Assembly: GCA_027422505.1 (NCBI GenBank)
Contig: JAPQWV010000005.1
Span: forward strand, 7,755,501-7,819,500
Direction: 5' to 3'
Length of the DNA: 64,000 nt
DNA from: Craterostigma plantagineum
Taxonomy: Eukaryota; Streptophyta; Magnoliopsida; Lamiales; Linderniaceae
The notes under the pieces: generated by a model
Databases searched by the model: none
Told to the model about the DNA's origin: nothing
What the model saw: only the letters and a program-made list of their open reading frames with translations
Program-made: the position numbers and the translations under genes
Part shown: piece after piece, positions 24,000 to 33,664 of the stretch
Layout: each line of letters begins with the position of its first letter
How positions within the stretch are numbered: position 1 is the stretch's first letter

Positions 24000-24484
24000 A
24001 CCTGAAATAATTGATTTACATCCATTGAGCCCACCGCATGAAGTCTTCTGTTTCTCTCAGTCCACAGATGATATAGCATGGCTGAGACACCAGCTAGCAA
24101 AATATAGTTCTAGGCCTTCTTCCTTTTGCCCGTTGACATCAGCCAATCACAAAGCTCCTCCCAAGAGCCAAACATCAAGCAGGTGTTAAGCCAAGAATTC
24201 AGCTTCTGCAGCAAACCTATGCTAAAACTACACTTCACAAATAAATGTTCCAATGTTTCCTCCTCTATACCACATAGTAAGCAGCTAGTATCAGACAGAT
24301 TCAGCCCCCATTTGGACAACCTATCTTTTGTCAAAATTCTTCTATGCACTATCAACCGAAGAATAAAAGAATGCTTAGGCACATTATACCTATTCCACAC
24401 AGCTTGGCAAAGAGGAAATCTGTTAGCTGTCCCTTTGAGCCATTCATACCCCGAGCTGATAGTGTACTGTCCATTAGCAGTAAT
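24000..24484 (-). pseudogene. LINE reverse-transcriptase 3' zinc-binding fragment
   Basis: The minus-strand frame reads VWNRYNVPKHSFILRLIVHR, then LSKWGLNLSDTSCLLCGIEE and ETLEHLFVKC. This is the zinc-binding domain (zf-RVT) found at the end of plant LINE reverse transcriptases. Upstream codons (GYEWLKGTANRF) show it was once longer; it is 5'-truncated near 24484. It is the second half of the LINE whose poly(A) end is at 9687. Confidence 0.8.
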
Positions 24485-24739
24485 CTATATTCATTATTTA
24501 TAAAAAATAAAAAACCTATAAAATCATAATAACCACCTCATTCTATTTTTAGTATATCAATTATTTAAAAAAACTTATTAACCAAAAGTAGCTTTAAAAC
24601 TCAAAATAACCACCTCATTCTGTTTTTAGTATATAATTTAGGGTTTGCTAAAAGTACTAGTTGATATAATTTGGATTGCATTATGCAGGTTTCTAGGAAA
24701 TCGTACGAGAAGCGAAGGAAATCAGCAGATCATACTTAA

Positions 24740-25334
24740 TTCATGGGAAAATTGATTGGAAAATTAAAGTGAAACCTTGGCTCGGGCTATTTGGATATGC
24801 TGATTGCTGCTTGGACTTCATTACTATATTCCCGTGACTTCCCCAAAATACTATGATTACGGCGTACAATTTTAGAGTTTCGACAAATTCAAAATTAAGC
24901 AATTTTGGGACAAAACCAAGGGTTCCGACATACAATGACTTTTTATAGCTCAGGCCAAAAATATAATTGGTACGACTTCTTACGACCATTCGTAAATGAA
25001 ATAAATGTGTCTATACCTTATCTCAACTCTCTGTACATGAAAATTAAGAAAATAAAATTCACCGAATATTTCCTTTTCTCTTTTGGGTTTGGAATATGTA
25101 TATATGTTATTATCTAGAAAAATGTTATAGAAGAAACATTCATTTATATAATATGTCCGTTATAATGTTTACTTAAAAAAAAAAAAGAAATGTCAGTAAT
25201 GAAATTTCTTTTCTATTTGTATACACTAATAAGAAATATTCGTATTATGAATTTCATATTAAAATGGGATAATGCTAATATTCTTGCTTAATTCTAAGTT
25301 GCGTATAAAATTAAATTAGTATATTAACATATAA
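24740..25334. other. 3' flank of the DUF21/CBS gene, AT-rich, no gene
   Basis: This should hold the 3' UTR and terminator of the gene. Just upstream, in the intron, aaccacctcattct is present twice (24530 and 24608). No coding signal is seen. Confidence 0.5.
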
Positions 25335-25343
25335 AATTAAAAA

Positions 25344-26581
25344 GGGTAAATGCCACTTTTTCTCCCCGTGGTTACATCGAATTTCACCAATATACCTCAT
25401 GATTTTTTTATTACATGCGTGTCCCTTGTGGTTTAAAAAACATTGCACGGTACACCCAGGGCAGCTAATACTGCCCGAGATTGTTGTACACGCGCTGTTA
25501 CTGCGTATATGATGGGTACAAAAGTAATTTTTTATGGTAAAATGACTCAAATAACCTCATCTTCTTCGCACCAGTTACAAGGAATCTTTCTAAACAGTAA
25601 TTGGCCATTGACGTAGTGACTTGTCAGAAAGAATAACCATCACAAACGCCATGGCCACCATTCTTGAAACCTCTCATCTCACCGCCGGCGAAGAAATCAG
25701 TTTGAAGAAATCACAGTCCCACTCACCTTCTTCGACATGCCGTGGACCATATTCCCACACCCAATCCGTCGCCTTTTCTTCTGCCGGCGGCCGACGTCCA
25801 AGGCTTTCTTCCTCGAGACAGTCGCTCCCAAGCTCAAAGAATCGCTCTCTCTGGCCCTCAAACACTACCTTCCGGCGGCCGGAAAACTGGTCTACCCTCT
25901 GACCAACAGAGGCGGCGATTCTGGTAAGAAGATGGAATTAGGGAGGAGATTGAGTAAAAACCCTTCACTGTTTTCCTTTATTTTCGTGTTTTTTTGCTTC
26001 CAATTGAAGACAAACCCACGTTTTCTTTACTTCCCTTAGATCTGTGCGCGTCTAGGCTGCTGATCTGAGTTACCTGGGTTTAGCCCTTTGACTAACGATC
26101 GATTTCCCAGACAGCAAAGACGACGAAGAAAGTCTCGCCGGACGACTGTTCATCGGCGAACAAATCAGTACAAGAACCCTCAGTCGCCGGCGACACCGCG
26201 ATGGAGCTGGACCCAAGCGGCAGAATAGAGACATCCACGGTCTTAACGAGCAGTTAGAAGAACCAACAAGTAAATATGGAGAAATTTCGGAATAACCCTC
26301 AATCATCTTCATCCTTTGGGCAATTTTTTTCTTTGATTTTGGAGACTGGTAGACATTGTTAGGCGATTGGTGTTTTGAACGGCGACAGTGTCCTTCGTTC
26401 TAAGTATTGACAAGGGTATAATGGGAATTCCATTTCTTTTCTGACCGTTGGGCTAAATTTGACCAGAGTGGGAGCGTATGCAAAATTATTCAAACTACGA
26501 GGGCGTTTTAGCCTATATCTAAACAACAGGGGTTTTGGTGCTTTCTTCTTGAACCACAGGTAGGTTATATGCTATTTATCC
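25344..26581. mobile_element. Mutator-like element carrying a gene fragment (Pack-MULE candidate)
   Basis: Flanked by the 9-bp repeat aattaaaaa (25335-25343 and 26582-26590), the target-site size of Mutator elements. The ends gggtaaat and, inverted, ggataaat start an imperfect inverted repeat that continues with cgtggtt/tgtggtt and caccaa words. The interior contains a BAHD acyltransferase fragment and further GC-rich sequence (26100-26260), but no transposase. The flank is A/T-rich, so the duplication could be coincidental. Confidence 0.55.
25651..25930 (+). pseudogene. BAHD acyltransferase N-terminal fragment
   Basis: ATG 25651 opens MATILETSHLTAGEE in one frame. The next part (VPLTFFDMPWTIFPHP, FLETVAPKLKESLSLALKHY, LPAAGKLVYPL) lies in another frame, so a frameshift separates them. 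This block is the typical N-terminus of plant BAHD enzymes of the anthocyanin/phenolic-glucoside malonyltransferase type. The HXXXD and DFGWG catalytic motifs are absent; it stops after about 90 residues of a roughly 450-residue family. It sits inside the Mutator-like element, so capture is the likely origin. Confidence 0.75.
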
Positions 26582-26590
26582 AATTAAAAA

Positions 26591-27191
26591 TTAAACACCT
26601 GATGTTGAATCGAATGAATTAATGTGAAATAAATTGAACAATTTATTATTGTTAAAAATATGGTATATATGTTGAACAACATCTGGAATTTGCAAGATTA
26701 ATTAGGATGGTATTAATTTTTACAAATTTCATGTATTTTCACCCCTAGAGGGCGTGAATAGTAGGACCGAATGTAGTAATCAATGTAAACGTAACCATGG
26801 TGAGGGTATTCTTTGTCGGGAAAATAGAATCCAAACGTCAACTGCGGATATATATCTTTACATATACTGTTTTACTAGATGCGAAGAACGAATATTATTA
26901 TTATTTTTTCTTTTTATTTAGGGAATGGATTGGGCTTAAAGTTATTAATGGGCCTCCATTGAACTTTTGTCCAGCTGGGCCTTTTTCCATTTCAATCCCC
27001 TAAATATAAAATTGCTGACGTCACGAAAATAGAAAAATGATCATCTTACCACACAAGAAAAGAAAGTAGGGATAATTATATAGTAATAAATAAATACAAG
27101 ATAGAAAAATTCGTGATTCATAAAATTGGTAGCTTTCTCCTTCAGTACAGTACACAAGTTGCAGAAAGTCGTTCGCTTGTATCCAATCGCC
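26591..27191 (+). promoter_or_regulatory. upstream region of the REVEILLE gene, with a TGACGTCA site
   Basis: Non-coding. A perfect bZIP-type palindrome tgacgtca lies at 27016-27023, about 170 bp before the start codon. Regulation through it is inference. Confidence 0.35.
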
Positions 27192-29264
27192 ATGGATTTG
27201 CCGAACCTCAGCGCGTCCTCGTCGGTGGGGAATACGACGTCGTTGGATGATGCCAGCAAGAAGGTTAGAAAACCTTATACCATCTCAAAGTCGCGGGAGA
27301 GCTGGACCGAGCCAGAGCACGACAAATTTCTAGAAGCTCTGCATCTGTATGCTATTTTCAATTGAGCATTTCGTTTTTTTTTTTTTTGGTGATTTCATTC
27401 CAATTATATTGGTGAAGTTCGTTCTATTGCTGTGGTTGGCTGTTAGGGTTTTTTTTTGTGTCGCCTTGTGAAATGGGAGCTCGGGTCAAAGATGCAGATT
27501 AATTTGTCTGATTCACGGGCTAGGGTGGGTTTCTGAGAGGAATTGTGCTTCAAAACGATTAGAATGTTTACATACATTATAGGATTTGATTTTTGTGCTC
27601 TTACTTTGTTTCGAATTACTATAATATTTATAGGAGAATTTGGGGATCGAAATCGTAGTAGTTCAGTGATGAGCACTGCCTGATTTAACAGTTATTGTGA
27701 TATTTGTTACTCTGCCCCTGTGGTTCTACTCGTGATGTCTTTTCACCATGGTTATTCGCTTTATGTTTTTTTTTTTATTTTTTCATTTATTGTCGACTGA
27801 ATTTGATATAGATTTGATCGTGATTGGAAGAAAATTGAAGCCTTTATTGGATCGAAGACGGTAATTCAGGTACTTTTCTTCCCTTTCTTTTTCCTGGTTG
27901 TTTTGCTAATGTGGAGTGATAATGTTTATCACTGAAGTAAAACAATCGAAACAGATTGGTACTGAAAGTCGTTTGGTGATGTATATTTTCCTTTGTTGCT
28001 GGTGATATGAGTTAAAACATATTACAAACCTATGTAGATCCGTAGCCACGCGCAAAAGTATTTTCTGAAAGTTCAAAAGAGCGGAACCAATGAACATCTT
28101 CCTCCACCTAGGCCCAAAAGGAAAGCTGCCCATCCGTATCCGCAAAAAGCCTCAAAAGCTGGTAAGAGTATGTCATATATGTTTCATAGGCAAGAGACAC
28201 GCCCCCTTTGCAATAAACCGTAAAGTTTTTTTTTCTTCTTCGATATTGGAAGCTCCAGTTGTTTCCCAAGAAAACCGATTATTACAAGCATCTCCTGCTG
28301 TTCCCGATGATGGACTTGTAAGAAGACCCGATTCTTCGGCGCAGCTTGGGACAGGCGATTCTGTGCAGAATCAACCTCTGGCAAGAGGTTGCTTACTTTT
28401 CAGAAAAGCTTACTCTACTTTTAGTTCGGTTTGCTGTGTGGTCTAAATAAGCTTTATACGTTATGAGTTGCAGGTAATACTATTGCTGGACAGTCATTCC
28501 CCCTTATCAATTCTTGCAGTAGCACTGGGAGCTCTCTTAGGACAAGGCCTGCTGGTAAACTTAAAGTTTTACCACCTCTAATCTAACTACTGTTCAATTT
28601 TCTTCACCTGCCCGCTATGAATGATGCGTAATGCTAACAGATTATGTTCTAAGATTTAATCCCTTTGACCCCTCTGCTAAGGCTCATCTCAAGCATTGTT
28701 TTAGTGTTCGAAACCAATCAAAAGACATTACTTATCATCTTCACTTACGTTTTGGATGCAGTTCTTCCTGATTTTGCTCAAGTTTACAGCTTCATAGGCA
28801 GCGTCTTTGATCCCAACGAGGCCGATCATTTGCAGAAATTGAAGAAGATGGACCCAATAGATATAGAGACAGTAAGCTTCGCTTCACCCTATACATTCTT
28901 AACTTCAGTACTCATATGCTAGATTGAAGCATAAATACAGTTATAGAGATGAAATTGCTTTTCTGCACATCTAAATTGACAGATTCTATTGCTGATGAGA
29001 AATCTTGCGAATAATTTGGCTAGTCCCAGCTTCGAGGATCATGTAAGTGTCCAAATAGAAAGGTGAAAGAAGTCATGGCACGATATATACATACGCATAC
29101 GACATGCATTCTTTCCCGTTGCATGCCAAACTTATCTCAGTGATTTGATTGTATCAATGTTGTTACAGAAAAGGGTGCTTTCCACTAATGAGATGGATCC
29201 CATGGACAATGCCTTTGTTGTCGCCGACTCTTACCTATCTAATCAATCCGAGGCTGCTGCTTAA
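27192..29264 (+). CDS. RVE6-like: REVEILLE-type single-MYB (SHAQKYF) transcription factor
   Basis: Eight exons join with consistent phase: 27192-27346, 27812-27869, 28038-28161, 28253-28387, 28474-28554, 28762-28871, 28983-29042 and 29169-29264, for 272 residues. The MYB-like repeat spans about residues 27-88 ([53 protein letters not shown]), followed by the proline-rich [17 protein letters not shown] that marks the LCL/REVEILLE subgroup. The C-terminal block ([29 protein letters not shown]) matches the conserved LCL domain of RVE4/6/8. Family members bind the evening element and tune circadian gene expression in the nucleus. The ATG has good context (gccATGG). Synteny (RVE6 is At5g52660 from memory) favours RVE6, but RVE3/5 cannot be excluded. 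No defects seen. Confidence 0.92.
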
Positions 29265-29499
29265 ATTCGTAGCTGTTTTGGCATTTTGCAAATTCTTCCT
29301 CCCAAACTCGTCTTAGAGCATAGAACTTGTCTACTAGTACCGTGTGTGTTGGTATTTTGTAGTCTTGGATCTTATATCTGTAAATAGTTGTGTAAATTAT
29401 ATAAAGTGCAAGTTTTTGTTTGTCCCCTTCATGATTGTGAATTATTTTCTTTTGGGAAATAAGCGACTTAACTGCACAAATAAGAATATCACAGCGGAA

Positions 29500-29725
29500 C
29501 CAACGATCAATCTTTTACGTGGAAACCCCGAATCTGGGAAATATGTCGGTCAATATGTCACATCAACATCCGAAATGTCGATTAATGGCAAATATGTTAA
29601 TTAAGACGACATAACCTTAAATGTCGATGTGGAATGTTAAAATGGTACGAATCGGTGCCACATCAACAGGTGCCCACATAAGATGCTCACATAGGTTGAG
29701 CACCAAAAAATTCCTCTAATATATG
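29500..29725. mobile_element. degraded MITE fragment related to 8061-8302
   Basis: The words gtgcccacataagatgctcac and ggttgagcacc at about 29670-29712 match the right arm of the MITE at 8061-8302. The left arm is not recognisable. Confidence 0.45.
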
Positions 29726-29946
29726 TATAGTTATATATTATCATATATTGGGCCACCCATTGGGTTGGTAGATAGGCCCAACAATTTCAATTACCATGGC
29801 ATTGGGAATCAAAATCATGTTAGCACAAATTTTTATAAAGTTGCTTACCCCATCAAGGAAAAAATAGAGTAAAAATAGAGTACATACGGTCAAAGAGGGG
29901 ATGGGGAAATGAATTAAGTTTCAAAATGAACATTAATAGTTATTGG

Positions 29947-30348
29947 TGTTGTAATATTCTATTTGGCCACTTAGTAGCTAAGTGGCTGATTCTGGTTCGT
30001 CCACGTATATAGCTACGCGGCTGATTCTGGTTCGTCCACGTGTATAGCTACGCTGCTGATTCTGGTTCGTCCAAGCCTAAAATCTTCAACTATAAATAGG
30101 CTAGCTATAAGTCATTGTAAATCATCGAAAACAATAACTTCTACTTATCTTAGCAAAGTACAGTATACACAAGTGTTGTGAGGAAAATATTTAGAGAGTT
30201 TGTGAATTTCCTATTGTAAGAGAGATAGAGCTAGTTGTTTCCTTACAGTAGAGTGTTGTAACTCCTAAATTACCTACAGTAAAATATCCTTACCTTGCCC
30301 GTGGTTTTTCACCCCGAGTTTGGGGTTTTACATGTAAATTCTACAACA
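29947..30348 (+). mobile_element. solo LTR, 402 bp
   Basis: Starts tgttgtaatattc, ends ttctacaaca, flanked by attgg on both sides (29942-29946, 30349-30353). It has a TATA box (tataaatag, 30091-30099) and three copies of a 35-bp repeat upstream. No internal coding region or partner LTR. A Tork-like Copia origin is possible but unproven. Confidence 0.85.
29985..30076 (+). repeat. 35-bp direct repeats in the solo LTR (2.6 copies)
   Basis: gctgattctggttcgtcca recurs at 29985, 30020 and 30055, upstream of the TATA box, where enhancer repeats of LTRs usually lie. Confidence 0.85.
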
Positions 30349-30353
30349 ATTGG

Positions 30354-30829
30354 GACTAAAAATGAACATATAATAAGAGCTTGACATCAAATCGTCGTCG
30401 CTGACGTACATCGAATAAGAACTAAAACCTTTAAAAAACAAATTAATTCTTTATTTTAAAAGCCAAGTTCCCAAACACTGGTGCATGGACCATGACGAAT
30501 CAAAGCCGATATACATTTTCCTTATATCTGAAACCAGTTTAGATTTGAAGTGGTGACTTCTAAGTCAGCCCACGTGAACAAACTGCATCCAAATCCAATG
30601 TTTCTGCTTTGGGCTTTCAAACAAAAATAATAATAATTTAAAATTTGCACAGCAGTTGGAAATAAGGATTAATTTGATTTTATACCCTTTTATAGTTTCA
30701 AAATTGTTTTCAAGGATCGGTTAAGACAAAAAAAAAAAAGAGTTTCTTACAAGGACAGGATTTTAAAAGAACTTGGAAGTAAGACCTAGACGTACAAAGT
30801 GTTGTAATGTAGATGAAGCTGTCCCGGTG
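30354..30829. other. intergenic DNA, no gene seen
   Basis: AT-rich, no coding frame and no clear repeat boundary. Confidence 0.45.
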
Positions 30830-31190
30830 GAGTTGGCTAATGGGTCGAAGGTATTCTCTCATTTAGATCATGAGTTCAAACTTCATAATTGTCGTATTAT
30901 GTGAATTTAAGACATATTCACATAATTCCTCATGACTAGTTTTCATAAAGTGGCGTAATAGTCTCTCTCCCTTAGGTCATGGGTTCAAACTTCATTATTG
31001 TCGTATTATGTGAATTTAAGACATATTCACATGATTCCTGATGACTAGTTTTCATGAAGTGTGTGGCGTAATAATCTCTCCCTTAGGTCATGGGTTCAAA
31101 CTTCATAATTGTCGTATTATGTGAATTTAAGACATATTCACATGAATCCTGATGACTAGTTTCCATGAAGTGTGTGGCGTAATAGCCTCA
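30830..31190 (+). repeat. tandem trimer of a SINE-like unit, about 110 bp each
   Basis: Three head-to-tail units share gtcgtattatgtgaatttaa, gacatattcacat and gatgactagttt, with periods of 109 and 111 bp. Each is preceded by a tRNA-like A box (ttggctaatgg, tggcgtaatag, tggcgtaataa) and a B box (gagttcaaact or gggttcaaact) about 30 bp apart, the layout of a pol III promoter in tRNA-derived SINEs. A last A-box copy at 31178 ends the array. Confidence 0.65.
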
Positions 31191-31535
31191 TTGGGACGAG
31201 ATTACCTGTCCCATTTTTTTGTCCCACTTTTTGTCCTACATCCACATCTTTGACAAGTGGCAAATCCAAGGATTAAGATTTTTTCTTTCGGTTTTATTTA
31301 TTTTAAAATTTTCTAATTACAGATTCCACCAAATCTTAAATCATCATTATTTCATTCGATTTATATGGTATAATTAATAACCATATCTAATTTATTCTTT
31401 GTTTTATTACGATCAAATTAATATCCATATCTTATATTTTCCGATATTCTTAAGTATTATTTTATTTTATATGTTCAAAATTATGAGATATAAAATGGAA
31501 TACAATTTTGGAACAGAGGATCCCGTCGATTTGAG
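31190..31535. repeat. AT-rich interspersed repeat, copy 1
   Basis: It shares long, diverged stretches (tttctaattac, aattaataaccatatctaat, catatcttatattttccgat) with 57060-57335 and partly with 40735-40830. The ends (gggacgag and, inverted, cgacggga) hint at a short inverted repeat, so it may be a MITE. Confidence 0.5.
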
Positions 31536-31650
31536 TGAAGTATCAAGTCCAAATTAGCATCAGTTAGCATCCCAATGCAACACAAAAATTGTCATGTTCA
31601 AGGTGGCATGTCATCTTTTGTATTTTGTGTACATCAACGGAAAAAAAGAA

Positions 31651-32949
31651 GGGTTAATTCACTTTCAGGCCCTATTAATATGTTTGGATTTGGATTCAGA
31701 CCCTACTAGAGTTTGGTTAGGAATAAGGACCAACTTTTCAAAAAATTAAGTGGTCAGGCCCTAAAATGACGCAAAAAGACATATTTAACCCTGACATATG
31801 CCAAAATTACGCTGTATACCTAAATAATCCGTTCCAGCCAATTATAACAGTTCAGCGCTGAAAAAGAACACTTCCTTTCACTTGGATAACAACAGTCTTG
31901 TATTGAGTACCATATGTCGTCTATTTAATAACAAATGACGTCCCAGAAGTAACACAACATTAAAAAATAATACCGATTCCTGCAACATCATTTGTTAATT
32001 GTTACTGCAGGAATCGGTATTATTTTTGAATGATGTGGTACTTCTGCGACTTCGTTTGTTACTAAATAGACGTCATATGGTACTCAACACAAGACTGTTG
32101 TTATCCAAATGAAATGAAGTGTTTTTTCAGCGCAAAACTGTTATAATTGTTCTTGAACCCTCCACCCGACCATCCCCCCTGTTTTCCTAGACAGAAAATT
32201 CATCATTATAGGGAGCAATGCTCGATCAGTGGGAAAAATAGGGTTCGATAGTCCGATGTAATAAATATGTCTGTTAATAACATTTTACTGTCGATAAGTA
32301 ACGTCTTATGATGTTAAAATAACACTTACGGTTTTTACGGTAACAACTCAGTGTAATTGTGTAACAGTTCTAATTGTTCTTGAACCCTCCACCCCACCAT
32401 CCCCCCTGTTTCCCTGGACAGAAAATTCGTCATTATAGGGAGCAATGCTCCTATAATGGGTTACCAATTTTCAATCTCGAAACGTGTAATAAGATCGAAA
32501 AGCTAATGATTCGATCTTTTATAGGAGAACGCTAATGGTCGTCGCGTCGAGTTTAGGGTTTACGATTTAGGATTTATGGTGTAATACCTCATGATGGAAA
32601 ACAAAACAAGGTGTTAACAATCGATTGTGCTCGATCAGTGTGAAAAATGGGGTTCGATAGTTCGATGTAATAAATATATCTGTTAATAACATTTTACTGT
32701 CGATAAGTAACGTCTTATGACGTTAAAGTGCGGTTGTTACGTTAACAAATCAGTATAACTGTGTAACATAAAACTGACGTCAAATACCATTCAGAAATCA
32801 CTTTTATTAAGGGTAATTTCGTCAAATCACAGTTTTGGGTCCTTTTCACTTAAATTTTCAAAAAAGAGGTCCTTAAAACTAAAAAAAAAGTCTGACAGGG
32901 TCTGATCCCTAATTTTATAATATTCTGGGGCCTGACACAAAATTTCCCC
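31651..32949. mobile_element. Mutator-like non-autonomous element with large internal foldback
   Basis: The left end (gggttaattc, then tttcaggccc and ttcagaccct) is matched in inverted form at the right end (ggggaaattt, gtcaggcccc, tcagaccctg) over about 60 bp. Flanking 9-mers aaaaaagaa and aaaaaacta agree at 7 of 9. Inside are a long palindrome (31843-32150) and a direct duplication (32151-32320 against 32367-32450 plus 32628-32740). No transposase. A related smaller element is at 45759-46110. Confidence 0.6.
31843..32150. repeat. foldback palindrome, arms about 140 bp
   Basis: aataataccgattcctgca at 31967 is inverted as tgcaggaatcggtattatt at 32010. Pairing continues outward through acttcgtttgtt/aacaaatgacgt, agtaccatatg/catatggtact, aacaacagtctt/aagactgttgtt to ataacagtt/aactgttat, with scattered mismatches and a loop of about 20 bp. 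Confidence 0.85.
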
Positions 32950-33664
32950 AAAAAAACTAAAACAACCCCGACCTTTTTCTAGCGACAGATGTCCGTGGAT
33001 GACGTGGCCGGTTCATGAACGTGCAGATATTTGATAGCCTGAACCGCCGCGTGGGTGAGCTTTGGATGGGCTCTGCTCCGCCGTCCATCTGCCCCATCCA
33101 ACGGCGGTGGTGCACCCAAGATTTGTGCTGCGCTGTGGCCTGCGTCAGGTGACACGTGTCGCCTCGTGAATGTTCGAGTATAGTGGGTCCCATCGTACTT
33201 TTTTACCGACCAAAACGTCCAACAATTTATTTATTAATTTAGTATTACATTTTTTTTCCGATAATTCGCCTATGAGGGGTTGGAAACGTTATGGAAAATT
33301 GATTAATAAATGATATCCTCATTACCTCGAACAGCTATTGTAGTATAGTACGTGTCCTAATAGAACTTATGCAATGTGTAAAAAACATTAAACTAATCGA
33401 CGTAATGGTTTCTTTAACTAATTAGTATTATTTAATGTTTTTTACCGTTCAATATCTCGAAAAGGTTAAAAACAATCCCACCAAACGCAGCACTAAGATT
33501 GCAAATATATACCCGAAGAAGAAACACCTAACATGCGGTCTACGTCCATTTTAAGCACACAGATTCCATTCATTCCTAAAATCGAAGAGAAAATTCTTTG
33601 AGATTAAAAACAGAAAAAGAAAGAGAAAGAAAAATTCAACTCACTTTCTTGGAATAACTCTTTC
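32950..33664 (+). promoter_or_regulatory. upstream region of the carotene hydroxylase gene, with a G-box
   Basis: Contains acacgtgt (33152-33159), a palindromic G-box/ABRE-type core about 510 bp before the start codon, and a second acgtgg at about 33002. A TATA-like aatatatacc lies near 33503. Light or ABA control through these would be plausible for a carotenoid gene but is inference. Confidence 0.4.

Larger units (their letters stand above)
6574..24739 (+). pseudogene. DUF21/CBS-domain (CNNM-type) membrane protein gene, probably decaying
   Basis: Twelve exons can be joined by frame: 6574-6754, 6869-6945, 7021-7104, 7177-7290, 7395-7481, 7575-7714, 7797-7884, 7948-8021, about 8386-8560, 8667-8713, 9266-9550 and 24689-24739, giving roughly 467 residues. 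Residues 1-180 are a DUF21 domain with hydrophobic segments ([32 protein letters not shown]). A CBS pair follows ([36 protein letters not shown]). The tail is rich in Ser/Pro, and the last exon encodes SRKSYEKRRKSADHT, the usual family C-terminus. CNNM/CorC relatives are linked to divalent-cation, mainly Mg2+, transport; the plant members' role is less certain. Defects: no AG at the 3' splice sites expected before 7575 and before about 8386, and a one-base frameshift near 9354-9361 (the frame entering exon 11 would stop at 9458, while the family-like tail is in another frame). The last intron is 15.1 kb of nested transposons. From memory the closest Arabidopsis relative is At5g52790. Confidence 0.8.

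Noticed and set aside
25621..26312. Intact BAHD acyltransferase gene
   Set aside because: Only the first 90 residues are recognisable, in two frames, with no catalytic HXXXD or DFGWG motif downstream.
30830..31190. CRISPR-like repeat array
   Set aside because: Units are contiguous 110-bp tandems without spacers, in a plant genome, and carry tRNA-like boxes.
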